A stretch of 64,000 nucleotides of DNA from Rhodoferax sp. (GCF_030697375.1 NZ_JAUYQD010000024.1:1-64000), one strand, 5' to 3'. Positions 9,148 through 17,823 are shown, counted from the first letter of the stretch. Numbers and translations are program-made. Notes: generated by a model not told the origin, from the sequence alone.

Positions 9148-10739
9148 GTGGCCGCTGCGGTTGCGCTGGCTTTGGCGGGCAGCATGGCCCAGGCGCGCAG
9201 CACCGCGTAGCTGCGCCAGGGCTGCCAGGCCCGGGAGGCGGCCTGCGCGGCTTGGGCCGGGCGCTTGCCGCCTTGCACGCCCAGCGCCTTGTGCAGGGCC
9301 ACGTCGCCGGACGGAAAAGCGTCGGGCCAGCGCAGCGCCCGCATGGCGATGTACTGGGCCGTCCAGTCGCCCACGCCTGGCAGAGCCTGCAAGGCGGCCA
9401 GGGTGGTCTGCAGGTCGGCCCCCGGGTGCAATGGCAGTCCCTGGTGGGCCACGGCCTGCGCCAATGCCTGAATGGCGGCCTGGCGCTGCTTGACGATGCC
9501 CAACTGGCCCAGCGCATCCCCACTGGCGCCGGCCAGCACCTCGGGCGAAGGAAAGAGCCGGTGCAGCGACGCAAACGGTGTGTCCACCGGCGCACCAAAG
9601 CGCTCCACCAGCCGCACGGCCAGGGTGCGGGCGGCGGCCACGGTGATTTGCTGGCCCAGCACGGCCCGCACCGCCAGCTCAAACCCGTCCAGCGTGCCCG
9701 GCACCCGCAGGCCGTCGCCGGTGGGGAAGTCGGCGTGCAGGACGGCATTGATGGCCCGCGGCTCGGCGTCCAGGTCCAGCATCGCCCGCACGCGGGCCAT
9801 CACCTGGGGCAGCACCTGGCCCAGCGATGTGCTGATGTGCACATCGACCCGGCCCACGGCGTTGGGGGCGGTGCTGAAGCGCGCCTCCAGCCAGCCGGTG
9901 TGCAGCGTCGGGCCCGAGCGCAGCGCCAAGGTCCGGCGCAGGCTTGGGTGCGGGTGGCCGGGTATGGCGTGCAGCGCCACCTCTTCCACCCCCGGAATCT
10001 GCCGTGTGGCGAAAAACTGCAGCATGGCGGCCACATCGTAGGGCGGGCGGTAGGCCAGTTTGACGTGAATGGTTGGGTGGGCCACGGCCCCGGAGTGGGG
10101 CTGGGGCTGGCCCTGGCGGCGCAACTGGGTGGGGTTGAGCGCATAGTGCGCGGCAAAGGCGGCGTTGAAGCGGCGCAGGCTGGCAAAGCCGCTTAAGGAC
10201 GCCACCTCGGTCACGGGCAGCGTGGTGTCGGTCAGCAACTGCTTGGCGCACAGCAGGCGCTGGGTTTGCAGGTACTGCAGCGGCGACACCCCCAGGTGCG
10301 CCTCAAAAATGCGCCGCACATGGCGCTCGCTCACGCCCAGGCGCTGGGCCAGTTGCTGCATGCTGGGCGGGGTGTCGCACCCGCTAGGGGGGTGGTCCAG
10401 CAACTGGGCGGCTTGTGCGGCCAGGATGCGGGAGGCATCTTGCATGGACCAGGCCGGGGCATCCGGGGCTTGGCCCAGGGTGGGGGCCCAGAGCGGGGTG
10501 TGCGGCGCCAGTTCGGGGCGGCAGCGCAGGCAGGGCCGGAATCCGGCCTGTTCGGCCTGCGCCGCATGGTCAAAAAAGCGGCAGTTTTCGCGCTTGGGGG
10601 TGCGCACCCGGCACACCGGTCGGCAGTAAATGCCGGTGGAGGTCACGCCGGTGAAAAAACAGCCGTCAAAGCGCGCATCCTTGGCCACCACGGCCAGGTA
10701 GCGGGCGTCGTCCGGGGGGGAGGGGGTGTGCGCAGTCAT
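9132..10739 (-). CDS. Ada-type regulator fused to DNA-3-methyladenine glycosylase II
   Basis: A 535-residue multidomain repair protein. Residues about 12-90 form the Ada zinc domain; its methyl-acceptor region reads GCFFTGVTSTGIYCRPVC, with two further Cys in PCLRCRPE. Residues about 105-195 are an AraC helix-turn-helix (LAQRLGVSERHVRRIFEAHL). Residues about 215-520 are an AlkA glycosylase with the helix-hairpin-helix LPGVGDWTAQYIAMRAL and the catalytic Asp of FPSGD. It should sense methyl phosphotriesters, activate transcription, and excise 3-methyladenine. The O6-methyltransferase domain of classical Ada is missing and is supplied by the adjacent ogt. The last residues (TFAIK) lie in an interspersed repeat. 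Confidence 0.92.
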   Translation of the reverse strand: MTAHTPSPPDDARYLAVVAKDARFDGCFFTGVTSTGIYCRPVCRVRTPKRENCRFFDHAAQAEQAGFRPCLRCRPELAPHTPLWAPTLGQAPDAPAWSMQDASRILAAQAAQLLDHPPSGCDTPPSMQQLAQRLGVSERHVRRIFEAHLGVSPLQYLQTQRLLCAKQLLTDTTLPVTEVASLSGFASLRRFNAAFAAHYALNPTQLRRQGQPQPHSGAVAHPTIHVKLAYRPPYDVAAMLQFFATRQIPGVEEVALHAIPGHPHPSLRRTLALRSGPTLHTGWLEARFSTAPNAVGRVDVHISTSLGQVLPQVMARVRAMLDLDAEPRAINAVLHADFPTGDGLRVPGTLDGFELAVRAVLGQQITVAAARTLAVRLVERFGAPVDTPFASLHRLFPSPEVLAGASGDALGQLGIVKQRQAAIQALAQAVAHQGLPLHPGADLQTTLAALQALPGVGDWTAQYIAMRALRWPDAFPSGDVALHKALGVQGGKRPAQAAQAASRAWQPWRSYAVLRAWAMLPAKASATAAATFAIK

Positions 10740-10835
10740 GGGCTGAATGCTACGCCGATGCCGGCCTTTGGCTGGCCGTTTTCGGACATGTCATTGGATG
10801 CCCGGAACCCGCTCCGCGCGGGTTGCGTTCACCTC

Positions 10836-10938
10836 ATTCCGTTTTCAGATCCATGGGAGATTAGGCGCACCGACGCAGGCAGTGCTGTAGCACGACAAGG
10901 AGGGGCAAGGACATATCGCATGGATATGGAAATGGAAT
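10836..10938 (+). repeat. 103-bp MITE-like element, copy 1
   Basis: Starts ATTCCGTTTTCAGATC and ends GATATGGAAATGGAAT, giving imperfect 16-bp terminal inverted repeats, with an internal GTGCT/AGCAC palindrome. The reverse complement of 12076-12178 is nearly identical along the whole 103 bp. Its last base is also the last base of the RHH stop codon. No open reading frame of its own is seen. Confidence 0.8.
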
Positions 10939-11138
10939 CAGTTGGCGTCTTCCGGGGAGTCGGCGGCGGCCGCCAATCCGCTGGGCACGAATTCAACGCC
11001 ATGTTCGCTCAGGTAGTCCCGGATCAGCCGCCGCACGACCTGCGAAGGCGTCAGGTCCTGGCGTGCGCACAGTGTCTCAAAGGACTTCTTCTTGGCGGGG
11101 TCGATCAGTACCGTCAGGCGTGCTGTTTTGAGTTCCAT
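10938..11138 (-). CDS. Ribbon-helix-helix (CopG/MetJ-type) small DNA-binding protein
   Basis: A 66-residue protein. The start ARLTVLIDPAKKKSFETLC gives the DNA-contacting strand and first helix, and LTPSQVVRRLIRDYL the second helix, the typical RHH core of about 45 residues. An acidic tail follows. It is divergent from the first spermidine-synthase-like gene (158 bp between starts), so it may repress itself or that gene. Its stop codon touches the end of the 103-bp repeat. No toxin partner is seen next to it. Confidence 0.75.
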   Translation of the reverse strand: MELKTARLTVLIDPAKKKSFETLCARQDLTPSQVVRRLIRDYLSEHGVEFVPSGLAAAADSPEDAN

Positions 11139-11209
11139 GGGGACTTTGTGCGAAGGGGGTTCTTATTTTAGAGGGACCGGCAACAGTGCATGGCCCGCAT
11201 GAACATGGT

Positions 11210-11224
11210 AATGACATTATCATT
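11210..11224. promoter_or_regulatory. Inverted repeat in a divergent promoter region
   Basis: AATGACATTATCATT (arms AATGA/TCATT) lies midway between the divergent RHH gene and the first spermidine-synthase-like gene, and a TGTCA follows at 11230-11234. It is a candidate operator for the RHH protein; nothing in the sequence proves the pairing. Confidence 0.35.
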
Positions 11225-11296
11225 GTATGTGTCATAGATTGGTCTACCGTGGGCATCAAGCACGTACGGTGGCCACAGCCAGAAAGACGGGAACCC

Positions 11297-12076
11297 ATGT
11301 CTGCCCAAGAAACTTCGCCCAATAAATCCCACGTCAAGCCGGTCATTTATGAAACATTGACCAGCAAGTCGCTGTTTTTCTCGACCCGCGATGTGCAAAG
11401 CCGCATGCACATCCTGAAGCCCTATGAGTTGCAGTTCGAATACACCAAAATCATGATGGGCTTCCTGCTGCACAACCCGCAGCCGCGCAGCCTGGCCATG
11501 GTCGGGCTGGGCGGTGGTTCGCTCGCCAAGTTTTGCCACCGCTTTCTCCCCCACACGGAGATCACCGTCATCGAAATCAACCCCTATGTCCTGGCCCACC
11601 GCAACGACTTTGCGGTGCCCCCGGACGACCACCGCTTCACCGTCCGGCTGGCGGACGCGGCCGATTTTGTGCGGGAAACCGAGCAAAAATTCGACGTGGT
11701 GCTGGCCGATGGATTCGACATCGACGGCCTGCCCGAGGCCTTGAGTTCACCGCAGTTTTACGACGACTGCTACCAGGTGCTGAATCCGGGTGGCATTTTT
11801 GTCGCCAACTTGCATGGGTGCAATGCGTTCATCCATGTGTTTTTGGACCGCATCCAGGCCAGTTTTCAAGGCTCGTTGCTGACGGTGAATGACCCCGGCG
11901 CCACCAACCGCCTGGCGTTTGCCGTGAAAGACGATGCGCATGCCTTGCGCGCACTGGCGGGGGTGCGTTGCCCGCCAGGGTTTGACGCGCTGGCCTGGAA
12001 AGAGCTGGTGCCCAGCCTGGCGCGTGTTTTCCTGGCTTCACGGGACTTGGCCCGCAATGGCCATGCCGCCGTGTAA
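11297..12076 (+). CDS. Spermidine-synthase-fold protein, paralogue 1
   Basis: A 259-residue protein of the spermidine synthase/SAM-binding Rossmann family. The nucleotide-binding glycine loop is MVGLGGGSLAKF, followed by EITVIEINPYVL and FDVVLADGFDIDGLP. The canonical GGGDGG loop with its catalytic aspartate is replaced by GLGGGS, so true aminopropyl transfer is doubtful. The start MSAQETSP was preferred over the upstream extension because that extension shows no family similarity. The gene ends at the edge of the second 103-bp repeat (the last A of TAA is the first base of the repeat). Two paralogues follow directly. Confidence 0.75.
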   Translation: MSAQETSPNKSHVKPVIYETLTSKSLFFSTRDVQSRMHILKPYELQFEYTKIMMGFLLHNPQPRSLAMVGLGGGSLAKFCHRFLPHTEITVIEINPYVLAHRNDFAVPPDDHRFTVRLADAADFVRETEQKFDVVLADGFDIDGLPEALSSPQFYDDCYQVLNPGGIFVANLHGCNAFIHVFLDRIQASFQGSLLTVNDPGATNRLAFAVKDDAHALRALAGVRCPPGFDALAWKELVPSLARVFLASRDLARNGHAAV

Positions 12077-12178
12077 TTCCATTTCCAGATCCATGCGATA
12101 TGTCGTTGCCCCTCCTTGTCGTGCTAAAGCACTGCCTGCGTCGGGGCGCCTCATCTCGCCTTGATCTGAAAACGGAAT
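12076..12178 (-). repeat. 103-bp MITE-like element, copy 2 (inverted)
   Basis: Inverted partner of the copy at 10836-10938, with the same length and the same two ends (ATTCCATTTCCAGATC and GATCTGAAAACGGAAT). The pair encloses the RHH gene and the first spermidine-synthase-like gene, and each copy abuts the stop codon of the gene it faces. It could act as a mobile unit, a transcription terminator, or both. Confidence 0.8.
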
Positions 12179-12207
12179 AAGCCTGGCCCCTCTACCGGAA
12201 ATCCAAG

Positions 12208-12939
12208 ATGAACACACCCCTGAATGAAGCGCCGGACACCGCCCAGACCCGGCATGTGCCGCCGTTTGTGTATGAGGAGGCGGACAGCAAATCCCTGCAC
12301 TTCGTGATCCACCAATTGCAAAGCCGCATGCGCACCAGCCGGCCCAATGAGCTGCAGGTGGACTACACCCGCTCCATGATGGGGTTTTTGCTGCTCAACC
12401 GGCACCCCCGGCACATTGTGATGGTTGGCTTGGGGGGCGGGAGCCTGGCCAAGTACTGCTACCAACATCTGCCGCAAACGCGATTTACCGCCGTAGAGAT
12501 CAACCCGCATGTGATTGCCCTGCGCAAGGAGTTCTTGATCCCTGAGGACTGCGCGCGCTTTGCGGTCGTGCAAGCCGACGGCGCGGATTTTGTCCGGGAG
12601 GCCCAGGGGAGCATAGATGTGCTGCTGGTCGATGGTTATGACCACCAGGGGCAGCCGCCCCAGCTGTGTTCACTGGCGTTCTACACGGCGTGCCGACAGG
12701 CCTTGGCGGCGCAAGGGGTTCTGGCCGTCAACCTGGACGACACCCATCCTTTGTACGAGCTGTTCGTGGCCCGCCTGGGCCAGGTGTTTGAAGGCAATAT
12801 CGCCGAAGTTGCGGTGAATACCTACGGGAATGTGATTGTTTTTGCCTCGGTGGACGTGGCGATTTCACCCCTGGGTTTGCGCAGCGACATCCAAAAACAC
12901 GGTGCCGACTGGGCGCAATGGAGTCTGCAAAATGCCTGA
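12208..12939 (+). CDS. Spermidine-synthase-fold protein, paralogue 2
   Basis: A 243-residue paralogue of the preceding gene: HQLQSRMRTSRPNELQVDYT, MVGLGGGSLAKYCYQHLP, FTAVEINPHVIALRKEF and IDVLLVDGYDHQGQPP line up segment by segment with copies 1 and 3. Like them it lacks the catalytic acidic residues of classical SpeE and is more safely called a SAM-binding spermidine-synthase-like protein. It is followed with an 8-bp overlap by copy 3, so the two are translationally coupled. Confidence 0.75.
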   Translation: MNTPLNEAPDTAQTRHVPPFVYEEADSKSLHFVIHQLQSRMRTSRPNELQVDYTRSMMGFLLLNRHPRHIVMVGLGGGSLAKYCYQHLPQTRFTAVEINPHVIALRKEFLIPEDCARFAVVQADGADFVREAQGSIDVLLVDGYDHQGQPPQLCSLAFYTACRQALAAQGVLAVNLDDTHPLYELFVARLGQVFEGNIAEVAVNTYGNVIVFASVDVAISPLGLRSDIQKHGADWAQWSLQNA

Positions 12940-13729
12940 TTTTTTGGAGGCCCTGCAGCATGCCCGCCCCTTTGTCAGTGCGGATGCCGACACGGTGTCC
13001 TTGTATTTTCACGCCAGCGAATTGCAAAGCCGCATGTCCGTGCAGCACCCCAACCGGTTGGAGGTGCCCTACACCAAAACCATGATGGGTTTTTTGCTGC
13101 TCAAGCCCCATCCGGCGCACATTCTGATGATCGGCCTGGGCGGCGGGTCCCTGGCCAAGTTTTGCTACCACCATTTGCCCAGCACCCGCATCACCGTGGT
13201 GGAGATCAATCCCCACGTCATCGCGCTGCGCCAGCGCTTTCAGGTTCCCGAGGACGGTGCGCGGTTCAGCGTGCTGTGTGCGGACGGGGCCGACTGGCTG
13301 CATGCGGCCCGGCAGAGCTTTGACGTGATCCTGGTCGATGGTTTTGATGTGCGGGGGCAACCCAGCCAGCTGAGCAGCCGCGCGTTTTACGAAGACTGCT
13401 ACCGCAGTTTGCTGCCCAAAGGGGTGATGTTGGTGAACACGGACGCCGAACACGCAGAGCACACCGTGCTGCTGCAGCGCGTGTACAAAACCTACCATGG
13501 CCATTTTGTTGAAGTGGGTGTGCCAGAGCGCAGCAACCACATTGTTTTTGCGGCCAAGGGCATGCCCATCTCTGCACGGGCCATGAGCCTGAGCTGGACG
13601 CTGGGCCACCACCCGGACGAGGTGCAAGCCCAATTGAAGACGGAATTTCAGCGTATTCTGCAGCTGCTGGATGGCCTGGAGCCGCTGGGGCGCAGGATTG
13701 ACCAACGCAATCCCCTGCACCTGCACTGA
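12932..13729 (+). CDS. Spermidine-synthase-fold protein, paralogue 3
   Basis: A 265-residue paralogue. The start MPDFLEAL overlaps the previous gene by 8 bp; the longer open frame from 12836 lies inside that gene. It shows ASELQSRMSVQHPNRLEVPY, MIGLGGGSLAKFCYHHLP, ITVVEINPHVIALRQRF and FDVILVDGFDVRGQP. It has a longer C-terminal tail (about 35 residues) than paralogues 1 and 2. By-eye similarity suggests copies 2 and 3 are closest, consistent with a recent tandem duplication. Substrate unknown. Confidence 0.75.
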   Translation: MPDFLEALQHARPFVSADADTVSLYFHASELQSRMSVQHPNRLEVPYTKTMMGFLLLKPHPAHILMIGLGGGSLAKFCYHHLPSTRITVVEINPHVIALRQRFQVPEDGARFSVLCADGADWLHAARQSFDVILVDGFDVRGQPSQLSSRAFYEDCYRSLLPKGVMLVNTDAEHAEHTVLLQRVYKTYHGHFVEVGVPERSNHIVFAAKGMPISARAMSLSWTLGHHPDEVQAQLKTEFQRILQLLDGLEPLGRRIDQRNPLHLH

Positions 13730-13785
13730 AGCGCCGTTTGGCACCGCCCTTGCCCACTGTCCCATTTTTACAGGAAGAGAAAACC

Positions 13786-14463
13786 ATGTCCCAGCCCCCC
13801 AAAGTTGCCGTGTTGCTGGCCGGATGCGGCCACCTGGATGGCGCCGAAGTGCGCGAAGCCGTGTTCACCCTGCTGGCCCTGGACCAACAGGGCGCCGCCT
13901 ACCAATGCATCGCCCCCAACGCCCCCCTGCACCATGTGGTGAACCACGTCACCGGCGAGCCGGTGGCCGGGGAGAGCCGCAACATGCTGGAAGAAAGCAG
14001 CCGCATCGCCCGCCGGGGCCAGTGCCTGGACTTGGCGCAGGCGCGGGTGCAGGACTATGACGCGCTGCTGATGCCGGGCGGCTATGGGGTGGCCAAGAAC
14101 CACTGCACCTTCGCCCTGGCCGGTGCGCAAGGCGAGGTGCGCCCCGATGTGGCGGCCTTTATTCAGGGCTTTTTTGCGGCGGGCAAGCCGGTGGGCGCCA
14201 TCTGCATCGCCCCGGCCCTGGTGGCGCTCACGCTGCAAGGCCAGCGCCACACCACGCTGACCTTGGGCAACGATGCGGGCTGCGCCAGCGCCATGGTGCA
14301 ACTGGGCCAGACCCACGCCGACACGCCCAATGCCTGCGAGGTGGTGATCGACGAGGCCAACAAGCTGGTCACCACACCCGCCTATATGTTCGACGACGCA
14401 CCGCTGCGGGAGGTGTTCACCGGCATCTCGCGCTGCGTGGCCGAGGTGCTGCGGCGGGTGTGA
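13786..14463 (+). CDS. elbB: Isoprenoid biosynthesis glyoxalase ElbB (DJ-1/PfpI superfamily)
   Basis: A 225-residue glutamine-amidotransferase-like protein. Recognisable ElbB segments are VLLAGCGHLDGAEVREAV, DALLMPGGYGVAKN and the nucleophile elbow GKPVGAICIAPAL with its Cys. The family has weak glyoxalase activity and was linked genetically to isoprenoid synthesis in E. coli. The ATG at 13786 follows an AGGAAG eight bases upstream; the extension to 13738 would remove that site. The length is normal. Confidence 0.92.
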   Translation: MSQPPKVAVLLAGCGHLDGAEVREAVFTLLALDQQGAAYQCIAPNAPLHHVVNHVTGEPVAGESRNMLEESSRIARRGQCLDLAQARVQDYDALLMPGGYGVAKNHCTFALAGAQGEVRPDVAAFIQGFFAAGKPVGAICIAPALVALTLQGQRHTTLTLGNDAGCASAMVQLGQTHADTPNACEVVIDEANKLVTTPAYMFDDAPLREVFTGISRCVAEVLRRV

Positions 14464-14481
14464 GCCACCGCCCGGCGCAGC

Positions 14482-15993
14482 TTAGCGGGGCATCAGAAAA
14501 ATGGACTTTTCCGACACATGCCCCGGTGTGTCCAGCGATTCGATTTCAAAATGCATGGCATGCGAGCCCGGTGGTGCCGCATCGGCCGGGGCCCGCAGCC
14601 GCACGGGCAGGGAGCGCTCTTCGGTGGCGGCCACGGTCACCACGTCCTCGGTGGTGATCACCAGTCCGGGCAGGCCCGAGACGGTGATTTTGTAGCGCTG
14701 GGTCGCTTCGGTGGCATTCATCACCTGCAGGCGGTACACGTTCTCCACCTTGCCGCCTGCCACCTCGCGGGCCATGACGCCCCGGTCGCGGATGACGTTG
14801 ACCTTGAACGGCGTGCGCAGCGCCAGGCTGGTCACCATGGCCAGCACGATGGTGCCCAGCACGGCGGCGTAAATCAGCACGCGCGGGCGCAGCACATGGC
14901 GCAGGGTTTGCGACTGCGTCCAGTGCTGCGCCATGGCGTTTTCCGTGCTGTAGCGGATCAGCCCCCGCGCGTAGCCCATTTTGTCCATCACCGTGTCGCA
15001 GACATCCACGCAGGCACCGCAGCCGATGCAATCGTGCTGCAGACCGTGGCGGATATCAATGCCGGTGGGGCAGACCTGCACGCACAAACTGCAGTCCACA
15101 CAGGAGCCCAGGTTCAGGCTGGCGGGGTCGGCCTGGCGTGAGCGGGTGCCCCGGGGCTCGCCGCGCTCGGTGTCATAGGTCACGATCAGGGTGTCCTTGT
15201 CGAACATGACGCTTTGGAACTGTGCATACGGGCACATGTGTTTGCAGATTTGCTCGCGCAAGAAGCCCGCATTGCCATAGGTGGCAAAGCCGTAGAACAG
15301 GGTCCAAAAGCTTTCCCACGAGCTCATGTTCAGTTGCACAAACTCCCGGCCCAGCTCCCGGATGGGGGTGAAGTAGCCCACAAACGTAAACCCGGTCCAC
15401 AGCGCCACGGCCAGCCAGGCCAGGTGTTTGGCGGTTTTGCGCAGCACCCAGTCGGTGGACAGTGGCTGCGCGTCGCGCCGCATTTGGGCGGAGCGGCTGC
15501 CCTCCATCTTGCGTTCGATCCAGAGAAAAATCTCGGTGTACACCGTTTGCGGACAGGCATAACCGCACCACAGGCGCCCGGCCACCGTGGTGAACAGAAA
15601 CAAGGACAGCGCCGCAATGATCAAAATGCCCGCGAGGTAGACAAAGTCCTGCGGGTACAACACCAGCCCAAAGATGAAGAAACGCCGCGCCCCCAAGTCG
15701 AACAAGACCGCTTGGCGCTGCCCCCATTCCAGCCAGGGCATGCCATAAAAGACCAGCTGGGTCAGGAAAACCATGCCCCAGCGCCAGTTGGCAAACAGGC
15801 CCGAGACACTGCGGGGGTAGATCTTGTCGGGTGCCGCGTACAGAACGCCCTGGGGGTCTTCACTGGCAGGCACCTGGGCGTGAGTCGGGTCGGCGTCCTG
15901 GGGGACGATGGGAATCACTGTGCGGGCTGGGGTTTTGGAGGTGTTCACGTGGGCTCTCTCTGGAGGTTGGTCATCAACCTTGACGAAGGCCAC
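14482..15993 (-). CDS. ccoG: Cytochrome c oxidase accessory protein CcoG (FixG/RdxA)
   Basis: A membrane-bound ferredoxin-like protein needed for copper loading of cbb3 oxidase. N-terminal membrane helices (about 80-200) contain RLWCGYACPQTVYTEIFLW. Two 4Fe-4S motifs follow at about 290-325 (CVDCSLCVQVCPTGID and CIGCGACVDVCDTVM), then a membrane helix and the Ig-like FixG C-terminal domain (about 385-500). Both possible starts are GTG (15993 or 15948); 15948 has GAGAGAG upstream and may be the real one, giving 488 residues. No ccoNOPQ genes are in the window. Confidence 0.92.
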   Translation of the reverse strand: MAFVKVDDQPPERAHVNTSKTPARTVIPIVPQDADPTHAQVPASEDPQGVLYAAPDKIYPRSVSGLFANWRWGMVFLTQLVFYGMPWLEWGQRQAVLFDLGARRFFIFGLVLYPQDFVYLAGILIIAALSLFLFTTVAGRLWCGYACPQTVYTEIFLWIERKMEGSRSAQMRRDAQPLSTDWVLRKTAKHLAWLAVALWTGFTFVGYFTPIRELGREFVQLNMSSWESFWTLFYGFATYGNAGFLREQICKHMCPYAQFQSVMFDKDTLIVTYDTERGEPRGTRSRQADPASLNLGSCVDCSLCVQVCPTGIDIRHGLQHDCIGCGACVDVCDTVMDKMGYARGLIRYSTENAMAQHWTQSQTLRHVLRPRVLIYAAVLGTIVLAMVTSLALRTPFKVNVIRDRGVMAREVAGGKVENVYRLQVMNATEATQRYKITVSGLPGLVITTEDVVTVAATEERSLPVRLRAPADAAPPGSHAMHFEIESLDTPGHVSEKSIFLMPR

Positions 15994-16260
15994 CCCCTCC
16001 AGCGGGCTGCAAATGTAGCACTGCGCAATGCTTTTTTGGAGAAATGGGGTCTCTTGGCCTCCGTCCTTTCGTGAAAACGCTGCTGCTTAAAGCATGCCCC
16101 AAACCCCTGTGCGGGGTGCGTATGGAGCTTTCATGCCAATAGTTCTTGTAATTCCACTATGTCTTGGTATAGGTAAGAGTGATGGCATCGGTGCGTGCCA
16201 TTGGATTTGTTTGTCAACACCGCAGGCCGATGCGCAATCGGTCTGGTCAAGGAGCATGTT

Positions 16261-16821
16261 ATGAATTTGGTGCAAGTCCCCAAGATGGTCTTTTCGTTCC
16301 ATGATGGCTGGGACGAACTGATCCAACTCCACCCCTCGGTGGCCCGCCTGTTTGCGCTGGTGGTCTTGCCGCTGTCCGTGCTGCCCCCGGCGTTGGTGTA
16401 CTACGCGGGAAGCCGTTATGGCGACGCCTTTGTACCGGGTGTCTCGCACGCGCAGTGGCATGCCGCAGCGGGCATTTTCTTTGTCGCCGAGTTGTTGACC
16501 GTGCCAATCATGGCCTGGCTCATCCACATGGCATGCCGATTGAACGATGTGGCGACCGACTACCACGCCTGCTTCACGCTGGCGGCCATTGCGCCAGCCC
16601 CGCTGTGGTTGTCGTCGCTGACCTTGCTGGTCCCCAGCCTGAGCACGGCGGTGGTGGTGGGCGGCTTGGCCCTGTGCTGCTCGATGGGACTGATTTACCA
16701 CGGTGTATATGCGCTGTTTCGCATGCGTGACAACTTCAAGGCCCTGCAAATGGCCAGTGTGGTTGCCGGTGCCGGGCTGTTGGCGTGGCTGCTGCTGATG
16801 CAAATTGTTCTGGTGCACTGA
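16261..16821 (+). CDS. Yip1-family membrane protein
   Basis: A 186-residue protein with five hydrophobic segments, FHDGWDELIQLHP at the N-terminus and the PLSVLPPALVYYAG helix typical of the bacterial YIP1/DUF1282 group. ATG 16261 is preceded by AAGGAG at the correct distance. Function unknown; probably an inner-membrane protein. It has its own upstream region (16082-16260) and is convergent with the toxin-antitoxin-like pair. Confidence 0.65.
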   Translation: MNLVQVPKMVFSFHDGWDELIQLHPSVARLFALVVLPLSVLPPALVYYAGSRYGDAFVPGVSHAQWHAAAGIFFVAELLTVPIMAWLIHMACRLNDVATDYHACFTLAAIAPAPLWLSSLTLLVPSLSTAVVVGGLALCCSMGLIYHGVYALFRMRDNFKALQMASVVAGAGLLAWLLLMQIVLVH

Positions 16822-16843
16822 GGGCGCGGCGCCCGTAGCAACC

Positions 16844-17365
16844 TCAGCCCAGTGCTGCCAGCCTTTGCAGGGTGGCCTGTTGCTCGGCATCGTCCAGGAA
16901 GGTGGTCTGGCGCACCCGTAAGCGCAGGACGGGCAGCGACACCAGATGGGCCTGCAGTCCGGCGCGCACCCAGCGTATGTCACGCGGCTCGCCGCGAGCC
17001 AGTTTGGAAATGGCCGCGTCGTTGGGCTCCAGGCAATGGGCTGTGACCGGGGGCTGGTGTAGCGGGATCAGGCGTTGCGCCCAGCCCTGCGGCAGGGTGG
17101 GCAGATGCGGTGAGACCGGATCCAGGTACACACCATGGTCGCGGTGGTACGGACTGCCTTCACCCAGCTGGGAAGATAAATCGAACACCCGTGGTGGGTC
17201 CGCCAGGGTGTAGCAGTCGGCGTCGATGGACAGGGTCATGTCCAAGGGAATGGCCTCCACCTGCGCCATGCCCAGCACCGAAAGGCTGCCGATGACCACA
17301 TAGTCACGGTGGCCGCAGAGTTGTTGCGCGGCGGCCAGCAAATGCATGAGGGTGTCCACGTTCAT
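16844..17365 (-). CDS. DUF6036-type nucleotidyltransferase-like protein (possible toxin)
   Basis: A 173-residue protein resembling the nucleotidyltransferase-fold DUF6036 group, related to AbiEii-like toxins. It shows YVVIGSLSVLG near the start, DMTLSIDADCYT, and the characteristic CLEPNDAAISKLARGEPRDIRWV near residue 120. Its start codon overlaps the stop of the Phd-like gene (ATGA), so the two are translated as a pair. The usual GS...D-x-D arrangement is only partly visible (GSLS, SIDAD), so activity is uncertain. Confidence 0.6.
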   Translation of the reverse strand: MNVDTLMHLLAAAQQLCGHRDYVVIGSLSVLGMAQVEAIPLDMTLSIDADCYTLADPPRVFDLSSQLGEGSPYHRDHGVYLDPVSPHLPTLPQGWAQRLIPLHQPPVTAHCLEPNDAAISKLARGEPRDIRWVRAGLQAHLVSLPVLRLRVRQTTFLDDAEQQATLQRLAALG

Positions 17366-17823
17366 GGCGTGTGGGGCAAGGGGCTGCTTGCTGTGAAGGG
17401 AGAGTTTTGGCGCATGGCAGGCCCCCAGCCCTCGGCATCGCCGCACATCAGGGGCGCCAGCTCCGACAAGGGCAAGGCCAGCCAATGCCGCCACTTCTGG
17501 ATGTAGTCGGCACTGCACAATTGCTGGCTTTGCCAGCGCTCCACCTCCTGCCGCGCCGACTGCAGCAAGCGCTGCTGAACTTCAGGCGGTGCGCACAGCA
17601 TATGAATAGCCAACTGCTGGTGGCGCATCAGGCGCTGCACTTCACGCTGCTGCTGCGCTTGGCGAGCCACTTGCCGGGGGTCGGGCACCCACTGCGCCGA
17701 GGCTGGCGACATCAGCACGGCAACGGTTTTTTGGTGGCGTTCTATGGCCACCGGACCCTGGGCCAACTGGCTGACAAGGGCGCCAAAATTCTGCTTGGCT
17801 TGGGAGGCGGTGACGGTATGCAT
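17362..17823 (-). CDS. Phd/YefM-type antitoxin with long C-terminal extension
   Basis: A 153-residue protein. Residues 1-45 (MHTVTASQAKQNFGALVSQL, then VAIERHQKTVAVLMSP) form the Phd/YefM DNA-binding domain. The remaining 100 residues are a glutamine- and arginine-rich helical extension with a tryptophan-containing segment (YIQKWRHWLALPLSELAP), much longer than a typical antitoxin tail. The partner is the downstream DUF6036-like gene with ATGA overlap. The upstream AT-rich sequence (17824-17860, with two AAAATTTGAA/TTTTGGACAAAAT stretches) is the likely autoregulated promoter. Confidence 0.65.
   Translation of the reverse strand: MHTVTASQAKQNFGALVSQLAQGPVAIERHQKTVAVLMSPASAQWVPDPRQVARQAQQQREVQRLMRHQQLAIHMLCAPPEVQQRLLQSARQEVERWQSQQLCSADYIQKWRHWLALPLSELAPLMCGDAEGWGPAMRQNSPFTASSPLPHTP

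Noticed and set aside
16087..16983. 298-codon minus-strand frame
   Set aside because: Antisense to the Yip1-like membrane protein, which has a good ribosome site and helices.
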